Source: JAYRSJ01 sp041920215 | GTDB lineage: Bacteria; Pseudomonadota; Gammaproteobacteria; Burkholderiales; Burkholderiaceae_C | Direction of reading: 5' to 3' | Assembly (NCBI GenBank): GCA_041920215.1 | Contig: JAYRSJ010000009.1 | Location: 62,001 to 126,000, forward strand | Length of the DNA stretch: 64,000 nt | Shown: positions 21,776-31,620 of the stretch, one piece after another | Numbering within the stretch: position 1 is the stretch's first letter | Layout: each line of letters starts with the position of its first letter | Made by a program: the position numbers and the translations under genes | The notes under the pieces: model-generated | The model's input: only the letters and a program-made list of their open reading frames with translations | What the model was told of the DNA's origin: nothing | Database searches by the model: none

Positions 21776-23395
21776 ATGCGTAGCAATCTCCCGGTGACCC
21801 AGAACGGCTACTCCTTCCCCGCGGACCAGACGCTGATCTCGATCACCGATCTGAAGGGGCGCATCACCTACTGCAATACCAACTTCATCACCGTCAGCGG
21901 CTTCACCAGCGCCGAGCTGCTGGGCCAGCCGCACAATATCGTGCGCCACCCCGATATGCCCGAGGAAGCCTTCCGCGACCTCTGGGAGACGATACAGAGC
22001 GGCCTGCCCTGGAGCGCCCTGGTCAAGAACCGGCGCAAGAACGGCGACTACTACTGGGTGCGTGCCAATGCCACGCCGGTGCGCGACGGCGAGCGCATCG
22101 TCGGCTATCTGTCGGTGCGCACAAAGCCCAGCGATGCCGAGGTGCAGCAGTTCGAGCAGCTCTACGCGACGATGCGCGCCGAGGTCGCGGCCGGCCGTTT
22201 GGTGCATGCGCTGCGGCACGGCGTGGTGCGGCGCCAGGATCTGCAGGGCCGCCTGATGCAATGGCTGACGCCGGGGCTGCGCGGCCAGATCGTGGCGCTG
22301 GCGGCGCTGGCGGCCGCCGCGCCCCTGCTGGCCGCCTGGGCCGGCGCGCCCGGCTGGGGACAGCTGCTGGCTGCGCTGGCCGGCACGGCGCTGGCCAGTG
22401 CAGGCCTGGTGGCCACCACGCTGAAGCCGCTGCGCCAGGTGGTGCAGACGGCCAATCTGCTGGCCGGCGGCGACCTGACCCGCTTTGTCAGCGTCACCGG
22501 CCGCGGCGAGATCGGCCAGCTGCAGCTGGCCCTGGCCCAGCTGACGGTCTCGGTGCGCACCGTGGTGCGCGATGTGCGCCATGAGGTGGCCAATCTGCTG
22601 GGCGGCGCCAAGGAGATCGCCAGCGGCAACCAGGACCTGTCGGCGCGCACCGAATCCCAGGCCAGCAGCCTGGAGCAGACTGCCGCCGCGATGGACCAGA
22701 TCGGCGGCACCGTGCGGCAGACCTCGGCGCTGGCCGGCGAGGGCGCCGGGGCGGCGCGCGACACCGCCGGCGTGGCCCAGCGCAGCCAGGAGGCGGTGCA
22801 CAGCGTGGTCGACACCATGCAGCAGATCGCCGACTCATCGCGCCGCATCGGCGACATCATCCAGGTGATCGAGGGCGTGGCCTTCCAGACCAATATCCTG
22901 GCGCTGAATGCCGCGGTCGAGGCGGCGCGCGCCGGTGAGCAGGGCCGCGGCTTCGCGGTGGTGGCCTCCGAGGTGCGGGCCCTTGCCCAGCGCACCACCG
23001 CTGCGGCCAAGGAGATACGCACGCTGATCGAGGAGTCGCGCGAGCGCGTCGACCAGGGCGGCCAGCGGGCCGGCGATGCCAAGCTGCGCATGGACGAGGT
23101 GATGGCTGCGGTGGAGCGTATGCGCCATGTGCTGCAGCAGATCGACAGCGCCGCGCGCGAGCAGGCCATAGGCGTGGGCCAGGTCGGCGAATCGGTGCAG
23201 CATCTCGATTCGATCACCCAGCAGAATGCGGCGATGGTGGAGGAGCTGGCCTCGGCCGCGCAGGCGCTGAACGCCCAGGTGGGCCTGGTGCACAACACCA
23301 TCCGGGTGTTCCGCCTGACCGACCGGGACCAGACCCTGGCCGAGGTCGATGCGGTGGAGCTGCGCAAGCAGCAGGCCGGCCGCGACCCTGCCTAG
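21776..23395 (+). CDS. PAS-containing methyl-accepting chemotaxis protein (Aer-like)
   Basis: 539-residue chemoreceptor. The N-terminal PAS domain (about 15-115, FPADQTLISITDLKGRITYCN, GQPHNIVRHPDMP) is of the Aer type that binds FAD and monitors redox or energy state. A hydrophobic hairpin (about 163-210) anchors it with no periplasmic sensor domain, followed by HAMP and the signalling domain whose tip GEQGRGFAVVASEVRALAQR is near residue 388. No CheR/CheB-tethering pentapeptide is present at the C-terminus. The ATG at 21776 is preferred because the protein then begins directly before the PAS fold and GAGG lies upstream. Confidence 0.93.
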   Translation: MRSNLPVTQNGYSFPADQTLISITDLKGRITYCNTNFITVSGFTSAELLGQPHNIVRHPDMPEEAFRDLWETIQSGLPWSALVKNRRKNGDYYWVRANATPVRDGERIVGYLSVRTKPSDAEVQQFEQLYATMRAEVAAGRLVHALRHGVVRRQDLQGRLMQWLTPGLRGQIVALAALAAAAPLLAAWAGAPGWGQLLAALAGTALASAGLVATTLKPLRQVVQTANLLAGGDLTRFVSVTGRGEIGQLQLALAQLTVSVRTVVRDVRHEVANLLGGAKEIASGNQDLSARTESQASSLEQTAAAMDQIGGTVRQTSALAGEGAGAARDTAGVAQRSQEAVHSVVDTMQQIADSSRRIGDIIQVIEGVAFQTNILALNAAVEAARAGEQGRGFAVVASEVRALAQRTTAAAKEIRTLIEESRERVDQGGQRAGDAKLRMDEVMAAVERMRHVLQQIDSAAREQAIGVGQVGESVQHLDSITQQNAAMVEELASAAQALNAQVGLVHNTIRVFRLTDRDQTLAEVDAVELRKQQAGRDPA

Positions 23396-23403
23396 CGCTC
23401 CCG

Positions 23404-23841
23404 CTAGCGCGCCAGCTTGTCAGCGCCGCCAAGCGGGTCACCCAGCTGGCAGCGCCCGGCCACGCAGCGGGCGCCCGGGTCGGTCACCAGGCGGCAGTCG
23501 GAGATGCGGCCCTGCTGCGCATTGCCGGCCTCGTCCGCGCGCCTGAGCTGCTCGGCCAGCGCCTGCAGGCGGGCGGCGTCGCTGCGCTGGCTGGACCAGG
23601 CCAGATAGCGCAGCGGCCCGCCGCAGGCCTTGGCGCCCAGTGCCAGGCTGTGGCATTGCGCATCGCTGCTGCAGGCGGCGTCGCGGATCTCGGCTTCGAT
23701 CTGCTGCTGCAGCTGCGCGGGGCTGGCTGCAGCTGGCGGGGCCGGGCTGAGTGCGCAGGCGCCCAGCGCCAGCAGCAGGGCGGCAGCGCCGCAGAGGCGG
23801 CGGCTGAGGTGGTGGATGGGGCGGTAGATGGGGCTGCTCAT
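23404..23841 (-). CDS. Small cysteine-containing lipoprotein of unknown function
   Basis: I do not recognise this 145-residue protein. The ATG at 23841 gives a lipoprotein signal ending LALGAC, so it should be lipid-anchored in the envelope. The mature part has several spaced cysteines (AACSSDAQCHSLALGAKACGGP, DCRLVTDPGARCVAGRCQLG), suggestive of disulphide bonds in the periplasm. It converges with the chemoreceptor gene (8-base gap) and is divergent from the GGDEF-EAL gene, sharing an intergenic region with an FNR-like box. Confidence 0.75.
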   Translation of the reverse strand: MSSPIYRPIHHLSRRLCGAAALLLALGACALSPAPPAAASPAQLQQQIEAEIRDAACSSDAQCHSLALGAKACGGPLRYLAWSSQRSDAARLQALAEQLRRADEAGNAQQGRISDCRLVTDPGARCVAGRCQLGDPLGGADKLAR

Positions 23842-23923
23842 GGGGGCGGATGCTGGCCCAGGCGGCAGGATTTGGCAAGACGGCCCGCCCGCCGCAATGC
23901 CGCGCAGCGCAATCCGGTTTCGA

Positions 23924-23937
23924 TTGATGAGCGTCAA
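23924..23937. promoter_or_regulatory. FNR/Anr-like box
   Basis: TTGAT-GAGC-GTCAA matches the FNR consensus TTGAT-N4-ATCAA at 9 of 10 positions. It lies between the divergent lipoprotein gene (83 bases to its start) and the GGDEF-EAL gene (89 bases). The rest of 23842-24026 shows nothing else recognisable. Confidence 0.45.
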
Positions 23938-24026
23938 GCCGAATCAAGAAGGCCCTGGCTAAGCTGCGCGGCTCTTGTCATCCCGCCCCTGTCCGGACGC
24001 AACACCAGTGCGTCAGCGTATCGCGG

Positions 24027-27000
24027 GTGACGTTGTACGCCTATCGCCCGCGCTGTGCGCCACCCCTCATCTTGACCGCCTCCCCGACCTCCCGCGCCGG
24101 CCTTGCACGCAAGTCGGAGCGCCTGCTGCTGCTGCGGCCCTGGCTGGCGCTGGCCCTGGCGCTGCTGGGCGGCTGGCTGGCCGCGGCCAGCTGGCTGATG
24201 GCCGAACGCCAGGCCCTGCACCGCGCCGAGGAAAGCCGGCTGCAGGCCCTGGTGCAGTCGCTGGACAGCATCCTGTCGCAGCAGCTGCTGGCCGTGGACG
24301 CGGCGCTGCGGGCGGTGGCTGCCGCGCCGGGAGCGCCCCGCCAGGGCCTGCTGAGCAGCCTGGCCGACACCATGCCCGGCGTGCAGTCGCTGAGCCTGGT
24401 CGACGCTCAGGGGCAGGTCAGCCTCAGCTCCGACGCGGCACTGTCGAGCCAACCCTGGCCCGAGACCGAGCTGCTGCAGCGCGCCCGCGCGCAGCCGGAC
24501 GCGCTGCGCCTCTATCTGTCTCCGCCCGGCCGCCAGGGCGACGGCCCGCTGCTGCTGCGCCTGTCGCGCCAACGCCTGGACGCGGCCGGCCGCTTCGCCG
24601 GCCTGGTCAGCGCCACGCTGAGCCCGGCCTTCTTCGAGCTGGTGCTGGACACGGCCCAGCCCTCGGCGCAGACCTTCAGCGCGCTGAGCCACAGCCAGGG
24701 CCTGCTGTTTGCGCTGATGCCCGGTGACCCGGTCTGGCAGGGCCGCAATCTGCTGGGCCAGCCCCACTCGGGGCGGGCCCCGCCACTGGGCCCCGGCGGC
24801 CCCGCCCGCCGGCCCCGCCAGCCCGCCCCNNNNNNNNNNGTTTTGGGGGGGGTGGCGGGGTGCCCGGGTGGGGCGGGGCGGCATGGGGCGGCCCCCCCCC
24901 GACTCGGTGCTGGCCCGTCATCTGGACAGCGGCGGCCGCGCCGGCCTGCAGCGCATGCACGCCCATATCAGCGCTGACGAGCGCCTGGTGGCCACCCGCA
25001 CGGTGCTGCCGCCGGGTCTGCGCCAGGACCAGGCCCTGGTGGTGGCGGTGGGCCGCTCGGTGGCCGGCCTGGAGCTGCCCTGGCGGCGCCAGCGCCAGGC
25101 GGTGCTGGGCGTGGGCCTGGGCCTGAGCCTGGCCAGCGTGCTGGGCCTGGCCCTGTGGTGCCGGCGCCAGCGCCTGCTCAACCGCATGCGCCTGACCCAG
25201 CGCCGCCATGAGCGCGATGCCGCCACCCGCATGCGCCTGGCGCTGGATGGCGCCGCGCTGGGCCTGTGGGACTGGCAGCTGGACAGCGGCCGCGCCCGCT
25301 ACGACGAGCGCTGGTGCGCGATGCTGGGCTACCGGCCCGACACGATAGACGGCAGCGTGCAGGCCTGGCGGCTGCGCCTGCATCCCGACGATGCCGGCGT
25401 GGTGCAGCGCGCGCTGGACGACTGCCTGCAGGGCCGGCGCGACGAGTACCGCCAGGAGTACCGGCTGCGCCACCGCGACGGTCATTGGGTCTGGGTGCAT
25501 AGCAGCGGCCGGGTGACGGCACGGGCCGAGGACGGCCGGCCGCTGCGCATGGTGGGCACGCATCTGGACATCTCGCAGGCGCGCGAGCAGGCCCTGCAGT
25601 TGCAGGAGCAGGCCCAGGCCACCCAGGCCATCCTCGACCATATGGTCGACGGCGTCATCACGATCGACGCCCAGGGCCTGGTGCGCTCGATCAACCCGGC
25701 GGCCTGCCGCATGTTCGGCTACGCGGAGGATGAGCTGCTGGGCCAGAGCATAGGCCGGCTGATGGGCGAGCCCGAGCGCGGCCACCACCAGCGCTATATC
25801 GCCAACTACCTGGCCGGCGGCCCGGCCCGGGTGATCGGCCATGGCCGCGATGTCAGCGGCCGCCGCAAGGACGGCAGCCTGTTCCCGATGAGCCTGGCGG
25901 TCTCGCGCATCGAGCGCCATGGCGAGACCCTGTTCATCGGCCTGACCCGCGACATCACCGAGCGCAAGAAGGCCGAGGCTGCGATCGAGCGCCTGGCCTT
26001 CTACGACGAGCTGACCGGCCTGCCGAACCGCCGCCTGCTGCTGGACCGGCTCAACCAGTCGCTGGCCGGCAGCCGGCGCAAGCGCCGCCATGGCGCGGTG
26101 ATCTTCATCGACATGGACAACTTCAAGTCGCTCAACGACACCCTGGGCCATGGCATGGGCGACCGCCTGCTGCAGGCGGTGGCCCAGCGCCTGGGGGCGG
26201 CGCTGCGCAGCGAGGACACGGTGGCGCGCTGGGGCGGGGACGAGTTCGTCGTGCTGCTGCAGGACCTGGGCGCCGAGCGCGAGCAGGCGCTGCGCCATGC
26301 CGAGGCAGCGGCCGAGAAGCTGCTGCGGGTGCTGGGCCAGCCCTATCAGCTGGACGACCATGCCCACCACAGCACGCCCAGCATAGGCATCGTGCTATGG
26401 GGCGATGGCGAGACCAGCAGCGAGGAGCTGCTCAAGCATGCCGACCATGCGATGTACCAGGCCAAGGCGGCCGGTCGCAACCAGCTGAGCTTCTTCGACC
26501 CGGTCACCCAGGCCGCGCTGGCCGAGCGCGCGCTGCTGGAGGCCGAGCTGCGCGAGGCCATCGCCGCGCGGACCCTGCAGCTGCACTATCAGCCCCAGGT
26601 GGACCGCGCCGGCCAGCTGCTGGGCGCCGAGCTGCTGCTGCGCTGGCCCCATGCCGAGCGTGGCTGGGTCTCGCCGGCTGACTTCATACCGCTGGCCGAG
26701 CAGACTGGCCTGATCCTGCCGCTGGGCGAGCAGGTGCTGCAGCAGGCCTGCGAGCAGCTGGGCCGCTGGGCCCGCGACCCGCAGCTGGCCGGCCTGACGC
26801 TGGCGGTCAATCTCAGCGCCCACCAGTTCCGCCAGAAGGGCTTTCTGAGCCTGATGCAGCAGCTGCTGGCGCGCAACGAGGTGCCGGCCGGCCGGCTCAA
26901 GATCGAGCTGACCGAAAGCACGCTGCTGGAGGATGTGGATGCCGCCATCTCGCTGATGCGTCAGCTGCGCGCGCTGGGACTGAGCTTCTCGCTGGACGAT

Positions 27001-27363
27001 TTCGGCACTGGCTATTCCTCGCTGGCCTATCTGAAGCTGCTGCCGCTGCAGCAGCTCAAGATCGACCAGAGCTTTGTGCGCGATCTGCTGACCGAGCCGA
27101 ACGCGCGCGCGATCGCGCTGGCCATCATCCAGCTGGGCGCCAGCCTGGGCCTGGAGGTGATTGCCGAGGGCGTGGAGACCGAGGCCCAGCGCGAGGAGCT
27201 GGCCGGCCAGGGCTGCCATGCCTTCCAGGGCTGGCTGTTCAGCCGCGCGCTGCCGGTGGCCGGCTTCGAGACCTGGGCGCGCCGCTGGATCGCCGGCGCG
27301 GCCCCGGGCGCTATGGCGCCAGGCCCAGCGCCTGCGCCACGCCCCGCCATGGCAGCAGCTTGA
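24027..27363 (+). CDS. Membrane-bound PAS-GGDEF-EAL cyclic-di-GMP protein, interrupted by assembly gap
   Basis: Two in-register halves, 24027-about 24770 and about 24900-27363, are one gene split by ten Ns and poor flanking sequence. The first half has a membrane helix (RPWLALALALLGGWLAAASW) and a PDC/Cache-like periplasmic domain; the second resumes in that domain (SVLARHLDSGG), then a second membrane helix, two PAS domains, GGDEF and EAL. The diguanylate cyclase site is intact (RWGGDEF) with an RxxD inhibitory site (RSED) five residues upstream. The EAL motif reads ELL, but DDFGTGYSS and KIDQSFV are intact, so phosphodiesterase activity is possible. The GTG start at 24027 is uncertain. The 3' end overlaps the convergent phytase gene by 53 bases. 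Confidence 0.85.
24830..24839. other. Assembly gap (10 N) with low-quality flanks
   Basis: Ten Ns join two sequence ends. The roughly 60 bases on each side are nearly pure G/C runs (long runs of C before 24900, runs of G after 24840) and do not translate into anything resembling the protein family, so they are probably base-calling errors. The two coding halves are in different frames only because the gap length is arbitrary. Confidence 0.95.
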
Positions 27364-28927
27364 AGTTCTGCCGGCCCTGGGGCAGGCGCTTGCGACCGTC
27401 CTGCACCACCAGCAGGCCCTCGCGGTAGGGCCCGCCCAGATCGGCCGCCGTCACATCCAGCCCGTCGGTCTCCGAAACGCCGTCTATGCCCAGCGCGGCA
27501 TTGATGCCGATGCGGAAAGACCCACGCAGCGCATGCGGTGCGTCGGCCGCGTAGACCGCATAGCTGTCGCTGCCCTGCGAGGAGACCACCAGCCAGCGGC
27601 CCTGGGCCGAGGCGTGGATGGCCATGCCCTCGACATCGGCCTGCAGGGCCTCGCCCAGCGCAATCGCCAGCACCGGCTCGCCGGCCTCTCGGTCCAGCGC
27701 CACGCGCCAGATGCCGCGCTTCTCCTCGCCGACGAAGAGCTGTTGCCGGGCTTCATCCACCACGCAGCCCTCGGGCTGGCTGGGCAGACGGAATTCGCGC
27801 AGCAGCGCGGCGCGCCAGCCGCCGCTGCGCTCATCGCGCTGCAGCCGCAGCTGGCGCACGCGGCCGTCCTTGTCATTGGCAAAGGCGTCCAGCCCGCCGT
27901 CGGCATTGCGGCCCACGCACAGGCCGTAGATGTCGTCCAGCCCGGTGGGCAGGCGGGCCAGCTCGCGCACGCGGCCATCCTGCGGCGCGACTCCGAACAG
28001 CAGCAGCGCGTTTTCGTCGCGCTGCGTGGCCACGGCCAGGTCGAGACGCTGGCGGCCATAGCGCAGGCCCTGGCGCAGGTCCACATTGTTGATGCGGCCC
28101 ACCGGCAGGAACTGGCGCTCGCGCCCCTGCAGATCGTAGACGGCCAGGCCGCGCTTCTTGTCGGTGCCCAGCACCCGGCTGCGCGCGCCCTGGCGCGGAT
28201 GCACCCAGATGGCCGGATCATCGGCCGCATCGCCCTGGGCGCGCACCGGCTGGGTTTGCGCGCTGGGCAGCACGATGGCCGCTGCAGGCGTGGCGGCCGC
28301 TGCCAGCGGGTGCGCCGCCAGCCACTGGTGCAGGCGCTGCACCAGGGCTTTTTCATCGGACTGCGGATCGGCCAGCAGCAGTTGGCGGCCCTCGCGCTCG
28401 GCATCGGCCGCATAGGCCCACAGACCCACGCCGGGCTCGGCGATATAGAGCTGCGCCTCGGCATCACGCACCAGGCAGGCGCTGGGCGCGTGGGGGCTGG
28501 CCAGGCGGCGCAGGGGGCGGGCCTGCGCGCCGTGCAGCAGCCACTGCTCGCTCAAGCCGTCCTCGCCGAGCAGAAAGACCTGCAGCAGGCCTTGCGCATC
28601 GCGGTACAGGCACAGCTGTTCCACCGCGAAGCCGGGCCCGGGCCAGCGGGCCAGCTCGCGCAGGCGCTGGCCCTGGGCCTGCAGCAGCTGCAGGCGGCCG
28701 CTGTCGGCATCCTGCACCAGGGCCAGCGGCCCTTGGCCGTCGGTGCCGGGGCGCTGGTCCCAGCGCTTGATGCGCAGCGCGAGGCGATCGCGCAGCGCGC
28801 CGCCGGCGTCGCGCAGCTCCAGGCCCTGCTTGCCCAGACTCAGACTCTGGGCCTGGACGCCGCCCCAGGCCAGCATCAGGGCGGCCGCGGCTGCGGCCAG
28901 CGGGCATCGGATCCATTGCGTCATCAT
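27311..28927 (-). CDS. Beta-propeller phytase (two-domain)
   Basis: Secreted or periplasmic 3-phytase of the calcium-dependent beta-propeller family, releasing phosphate from phytate. Residues 1-26 form a signal peptide ending VQA. The C-terminal domain (about 226-538) carries the hallmark DDPAIWVHP, VLGTDKKRGLAVYDLQG, INNVDLR and the DVEGMAIH block. Residues about 28-225 form an additional partial propeller, as in tandem-domain phytases where the incomplete N-domain aids substrate use. The ATG at 28927 overlaps the stop of the upstream TonB receptor (ATGA); a second ATG follows at 28924. Its 3' end runs 53 bases into the convergent GGDEF-EAL gene. Confidence 0.9.
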   Translation of the reverse strand: MMTQWIRCPLAAAAAALMLAWGGVQAQSLSLGKQGLELRDAGGALRDRLALRIKRWDQRPGTDGQGPLALVQDADSGRLQLLQAQGQRLRELARWPGPGFAVEQLCLYRDAQGLLQVFLLGEDGLSEQWLLHGAQARPLRRLASPHAPSACLVRDAEAQLYIAEPGVGLWAYAADAEREGRQLLLADPQSDEKALVQRLHQWLAAHPLAAAATPAAAIVLPSAQTQPVRAQGDAADDPAIWVHPRQGARSRVLGTDKKRGLAVYDLQGRERQFLPVGRINNVDLRQGLRYGRQRLDLAVATQRDENALLLFGVAPQDGRVRELARLPTGLDDIYGLCVGRNADGGLDAFANDKDGRVRQLRLQRDERSGGWRAALLREFRLPSQPEGCVVDEARQQLFVGEEKRGIWRVALDREAGEPVLAIALGEALQADVEGMAIHASAQGRWLVVSSQGSDSYAVYAADAPHALRGSFRIGINAALGIDGVSETDGLDVTAADLGGPYREGLLVVQDGRKRLPQGRQNFKLLPWRGVAQALGLAP

Positions 28928-31431
28928 CAGAACACCACCGCCTTCAGGCCGATCTTGAAGCTGCGACCGTATTGTTCGTACTGGGCATTGCGCGCCTTGT
29001 CGCCCTGGTAGACGTAGTAGCGCTCATTGCTCAGATTCAGGGCCTCGAAGCTCAGTTCCACACGCGGGCCGAGCTGGTAGCGCAGTGCGAAGTCCAGCTG
29101 CTGCTGGCGGTCCACCTGCAGGTCGCGGGCGGCATCGAACACGCTGCCCACCTCCAGCAGATAGGGCGATTTTTGGTTCAGCGCCAGGCGGGTACTGAGG
29201 CCCTGGCCCTCCCAGCCGAGGCTGAGGTTGAAGCTACGGTCCGACTGGCTGGGCAGCGCGATCTCGCGCGATTTCCATACGCCGCCGTCGTGACCGGCTA
29301 TGCGCGCCTTCGAGCTCACAAAGCTGGCATTGGCGCCGACGATCAGGCCGTTCCAGGGAGCGGGCAGCTGGCGCAGCTGCTGGCTGTAGGCCAGCTCCAG
29401 GCCGCGCACCCTGGCCTTGTCGCCGTTGGCATAGCTGTGCACCGCGCTGAAGTCCTCCCAGCCGGGCGTGCCGGCCAGATCGGTCTGGAACACGAAGTCC
29501 TTGATGTGCTTGTGGAACAGATAGGCCGATACCGCGCCCTCGCGCCCGTCGCGGCCCAGCGCGTGTTCGATGCCGATGTCCAGGTTGCGTGAGCGCAGCG
29601 GCTTGAGCAGCGGGTTGCCCAGCTCGGCCTCGTCGCCGTCGATCACGCGGCCCGGCGAGAGCTGGCCGAAGCTGGGGCGCAGCACCGAGTTCGTCAGCGC
29701 GGCACGCAGCTGGGTGCTCTTGCTGCCCAGGTCCTGGCGCAGCAGCAGGGTGGGCAGCCAGTGGCGGCTGCGGGTGTTGGCGCTGGTGGCGCTGACCACA
29801 TCGTCCAGGGCGCCGAAGCCCTGGGCGCTGAAGCTGATGCGCTCGTAGCGCAGGCCGCCCAGCAGCTGCGTGCCGGCGTGCTGCCAGCGCAGCTGGGCAT
29901 AGCCGGCGTCCACGTCCTCCTGCAGCGCGAAGTCATTGGTGGCCGAGTCCACCGGGTCGCGGAACTTGGCGGGCTCAAGACCTGACACCAGGCGACGCAG
30001 CGCGTCGGCACTCAGTGCCGGGCCAAAGCTGCCCCAGGCATAGTCCACCGCGCCGCCAGCGAGGAACTGGTCCATCGCCAGCGCTCCTTTGGCGATGCCG
30101 GCCTTGGTGAGATTCTTGGCGCTGTAGGCGATGGTCTCCTGCTCATTGCGCTTGTCTCGGCGTGTGACTTTCAGGCCGGTTTCGAGCTCCAGCTCGGCGC
30201 CACCCGCCAGCTCGAACTCGCGCTGCAGGTCCAGCCTGGCATGGTGCAGGCGGTCGCTGGCCTTGGAGTCTTCGATCTTGAACTTGTCCAGCGCGTAGCC
30301 GCTGGCGGCCGCCAGGCCGGCCGGGCCGAGCAGTTGCGGACGCTGCGTGCCGCTGAAGCCCACGCCATCGAAGCTGTTCTTGAAGGCTGACGAGGCCAGT
30401 GCATTCGGCTTGCCCTCGCTGGCGCGGCCCTGGCCGGCTTCGGCGTTGAGCTGCCAGCTGCTCAGCACGAGCTTGCTGCCCAGCACGATCGAGTTGCTGC
30501 GGTTGTTCTCGTCGCGCGACTTGAGGCCGCGCAGCACGGTGGCCTTGCCCAGCGTGCCGCTGGCCTGCGCATCGTCGAACTCGACCGCCAGCGACTGGCG
30601 GGTCTCGCTGTCATCGAACTGGCTGGCAAAGCCGCGCAGGTAGTAGTGCTGGCCTTGTACGGGCTTGTAGTCGAGGTTGATCGCAGCACCCAGGCGTTCG
30701 CGCAGGATTTCATAGCGGCGCAGCTCGAACTCCTCCAGCTTGTCGCCATCCCAGGCACCGCCGGTCTCGACGTTGTCGCTGGCGAAGCGGCGCTGGTCGG
30801 CCGACAGCGCCAGCGCCACGCCCAGCGTGTTGCCCATGAAGCGGTCGGCAAAGGTCAGCGCGCCGCGGGGTCGGGTCTTGCCGGCATTGGCATCCTGGTT
30901 GGCGCCCAGCTCGACGCTGAACAGCCGGCCCGGCAGATCGAAGGCCGAGAGCGTGTTCACCGCCACGCTGCCGCCTATGGAGTTGGCATCGTCGGCCGGG
31001 GTCAGCGTCTTCGTCACCACCAGCGAGCGGATCAGGCCGGCCGGCACCAGGTCCAGGCCCGGTGCGCGGCGGTCGGCCTCGGAGGCCGGCACGCCAGCGC
31101 CGTTGATGGTGACGGCGTTGTAGTCGGGGCCCAGGCCGCGCACCCGTATGAAGCGGCCCTCGCCCTGGTCGCGCTCGACCGAGACCCCCGGCAGCCGCGC
31201 CAGCGCCTCGGCGGCATTGTTGTCGGGCAGAGCGCCGATCGCGTCGGCATGCACGACGCTGAGCACGCCCAGCGCGGCACGCTGTTTGTCCAGCGCGCTG
31301 CGCAGACTGGCGCCCTGGCCGTTCAGCGTCACCCGCTCCAGCGTGGTGATGGGGGCCTGGGCTTGGGCCGGGCTGGCGAAGGCGCTGGCCAGGGCCAGGG
31401 CCAGCAGATGGGGGCGGTGCGAGCGTGTCAT
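28927..31431 (-). CDS. TonB-dependent outer-membrane receptor, phytase-associated
   Basis: 834-residue receptor with signal peptide (ending SPAQA), a plug domain (about 45-190: ALPDNNAAEALARLPGVSVERDQGEGRFIRVRGLG, IGGSVAVNT) and a 22-strand barrel ending with a terminal Phe (KIGLKAVVF). The plug resembles the sugar/CAR-type receptors rather than siderophore receptors. The ATG at 31431 is selected because it gives a clean signal peptide; the open frame extends much further upstream without conserved sequence. Translational coupling to phytase suggests import of phytate or its breakdown products, an arrangement known in other Proteobacteria; substrate remains inference. Confidence 0.92.
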   Translation of the reverse strand: MTRSHRPHLLALALASAFASPAQAQAPITTLERVTLNGQGASLRSALDKQRAALGVLSVVHADAIGALPDNNAAEALARLPGVSVERDQGEGRFIRVRGLGPDYNAVTINGAGVPASEADRRAPGLDLVPAGLIRSLVVTKTLTPADDANSIGGSVAVNTLSAFDLPGRLFSVELGANQDANAGKTRPRGALTFADRFMGNTLGVALALSADQRRFASDNVETGGAWDGDKLEEFELRRYEILRERLGAAINLDYKPVQGQHYYLRGFASQFDDSETRQSLAVEFDDAQASGTLGKATVLRGLKSRDENNRSNSIVLGSKLVLSSWQLNAEAGQGRASEGKPNALASSAFKNSFDGVGFSGTQRPQLLGPAGLAAASGYALDKFKIEDSKASDRLHHARLDLQREFELAGGAELELETGLKVTRRDKRNEQETIAYSAKNLTKAGIAKGALAMDQFLAGGAVDYAWGSFGPALSADALRRLVSGLEPAKFRDPVDSATNDFALQEDVDAGYAQLRWQHAGTQLLGGLRYERISFSAQGFGALDDVVSATSANTRSRHWLPTLLLRQDLGSKSTQLRAALTNSVLRPSFGQLSPGRVIDGDEAELGNPLLKPLRSRNLDIGIEHALGRDGREGAVSAYLFHKHIKDFVFQTDLAGTPGWEDFSAVHSYANGDKARVRGLELAYSQQLRQLPAPWNGLIVGANASFVSSKARIAGHDGGVWKSREIALPSQSDRSFNLSLGWEGQGLSTRLALNQKSPYLLEVGSVFDAARDLQVDRQQQLDFALRYQLGPRVELSFEALNLSNERYYVYQGDKARNAQYEQYGRSFKIGLKAVVF

Positions 31432-31586
31432 GTGCCGGGATTGCGGAAGTAGGAATGGCTGCGCACTGTGGGCAGGCGGCATGGCGCTGCCGTGACAGCG
31501 TGGCGCCGCGCCACCGGGGCGGCGCCAAGAGCGCGCCGCCGCGCCCGCGCTGAGCTGATCCGACCCCCTGGGCGCAGCACCGGGCG

Positions 31587-31601
31587 GGCTGTCACACAGC
31601 C
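31587..31601. promoter_or_regulatory. Inverted repeat in divergent region
   Basis: GGCTGT-CAC-ACAGCC, a perfect 6-bp inverted repeat, lies 20 bases before the degenerate-GGDEF gene in the divergent interval (31432-31620) with the phytase-receptor operon. It could be an operator for the AraC regulator encoded in the same operon. No clear promoter was recognised. Confidence 0.3.
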
Positions 31602-31620
31602 GGCCTAGCATCGGGCGCCC

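Noticed and set aside
31480..31600. Possible Pho box (CTGTCAC half-sites) near the phytase-receptor operon
   Set aside because: Single CTGTCAC elements occur on both strands but the second half-site at 11-base spacing is missing.
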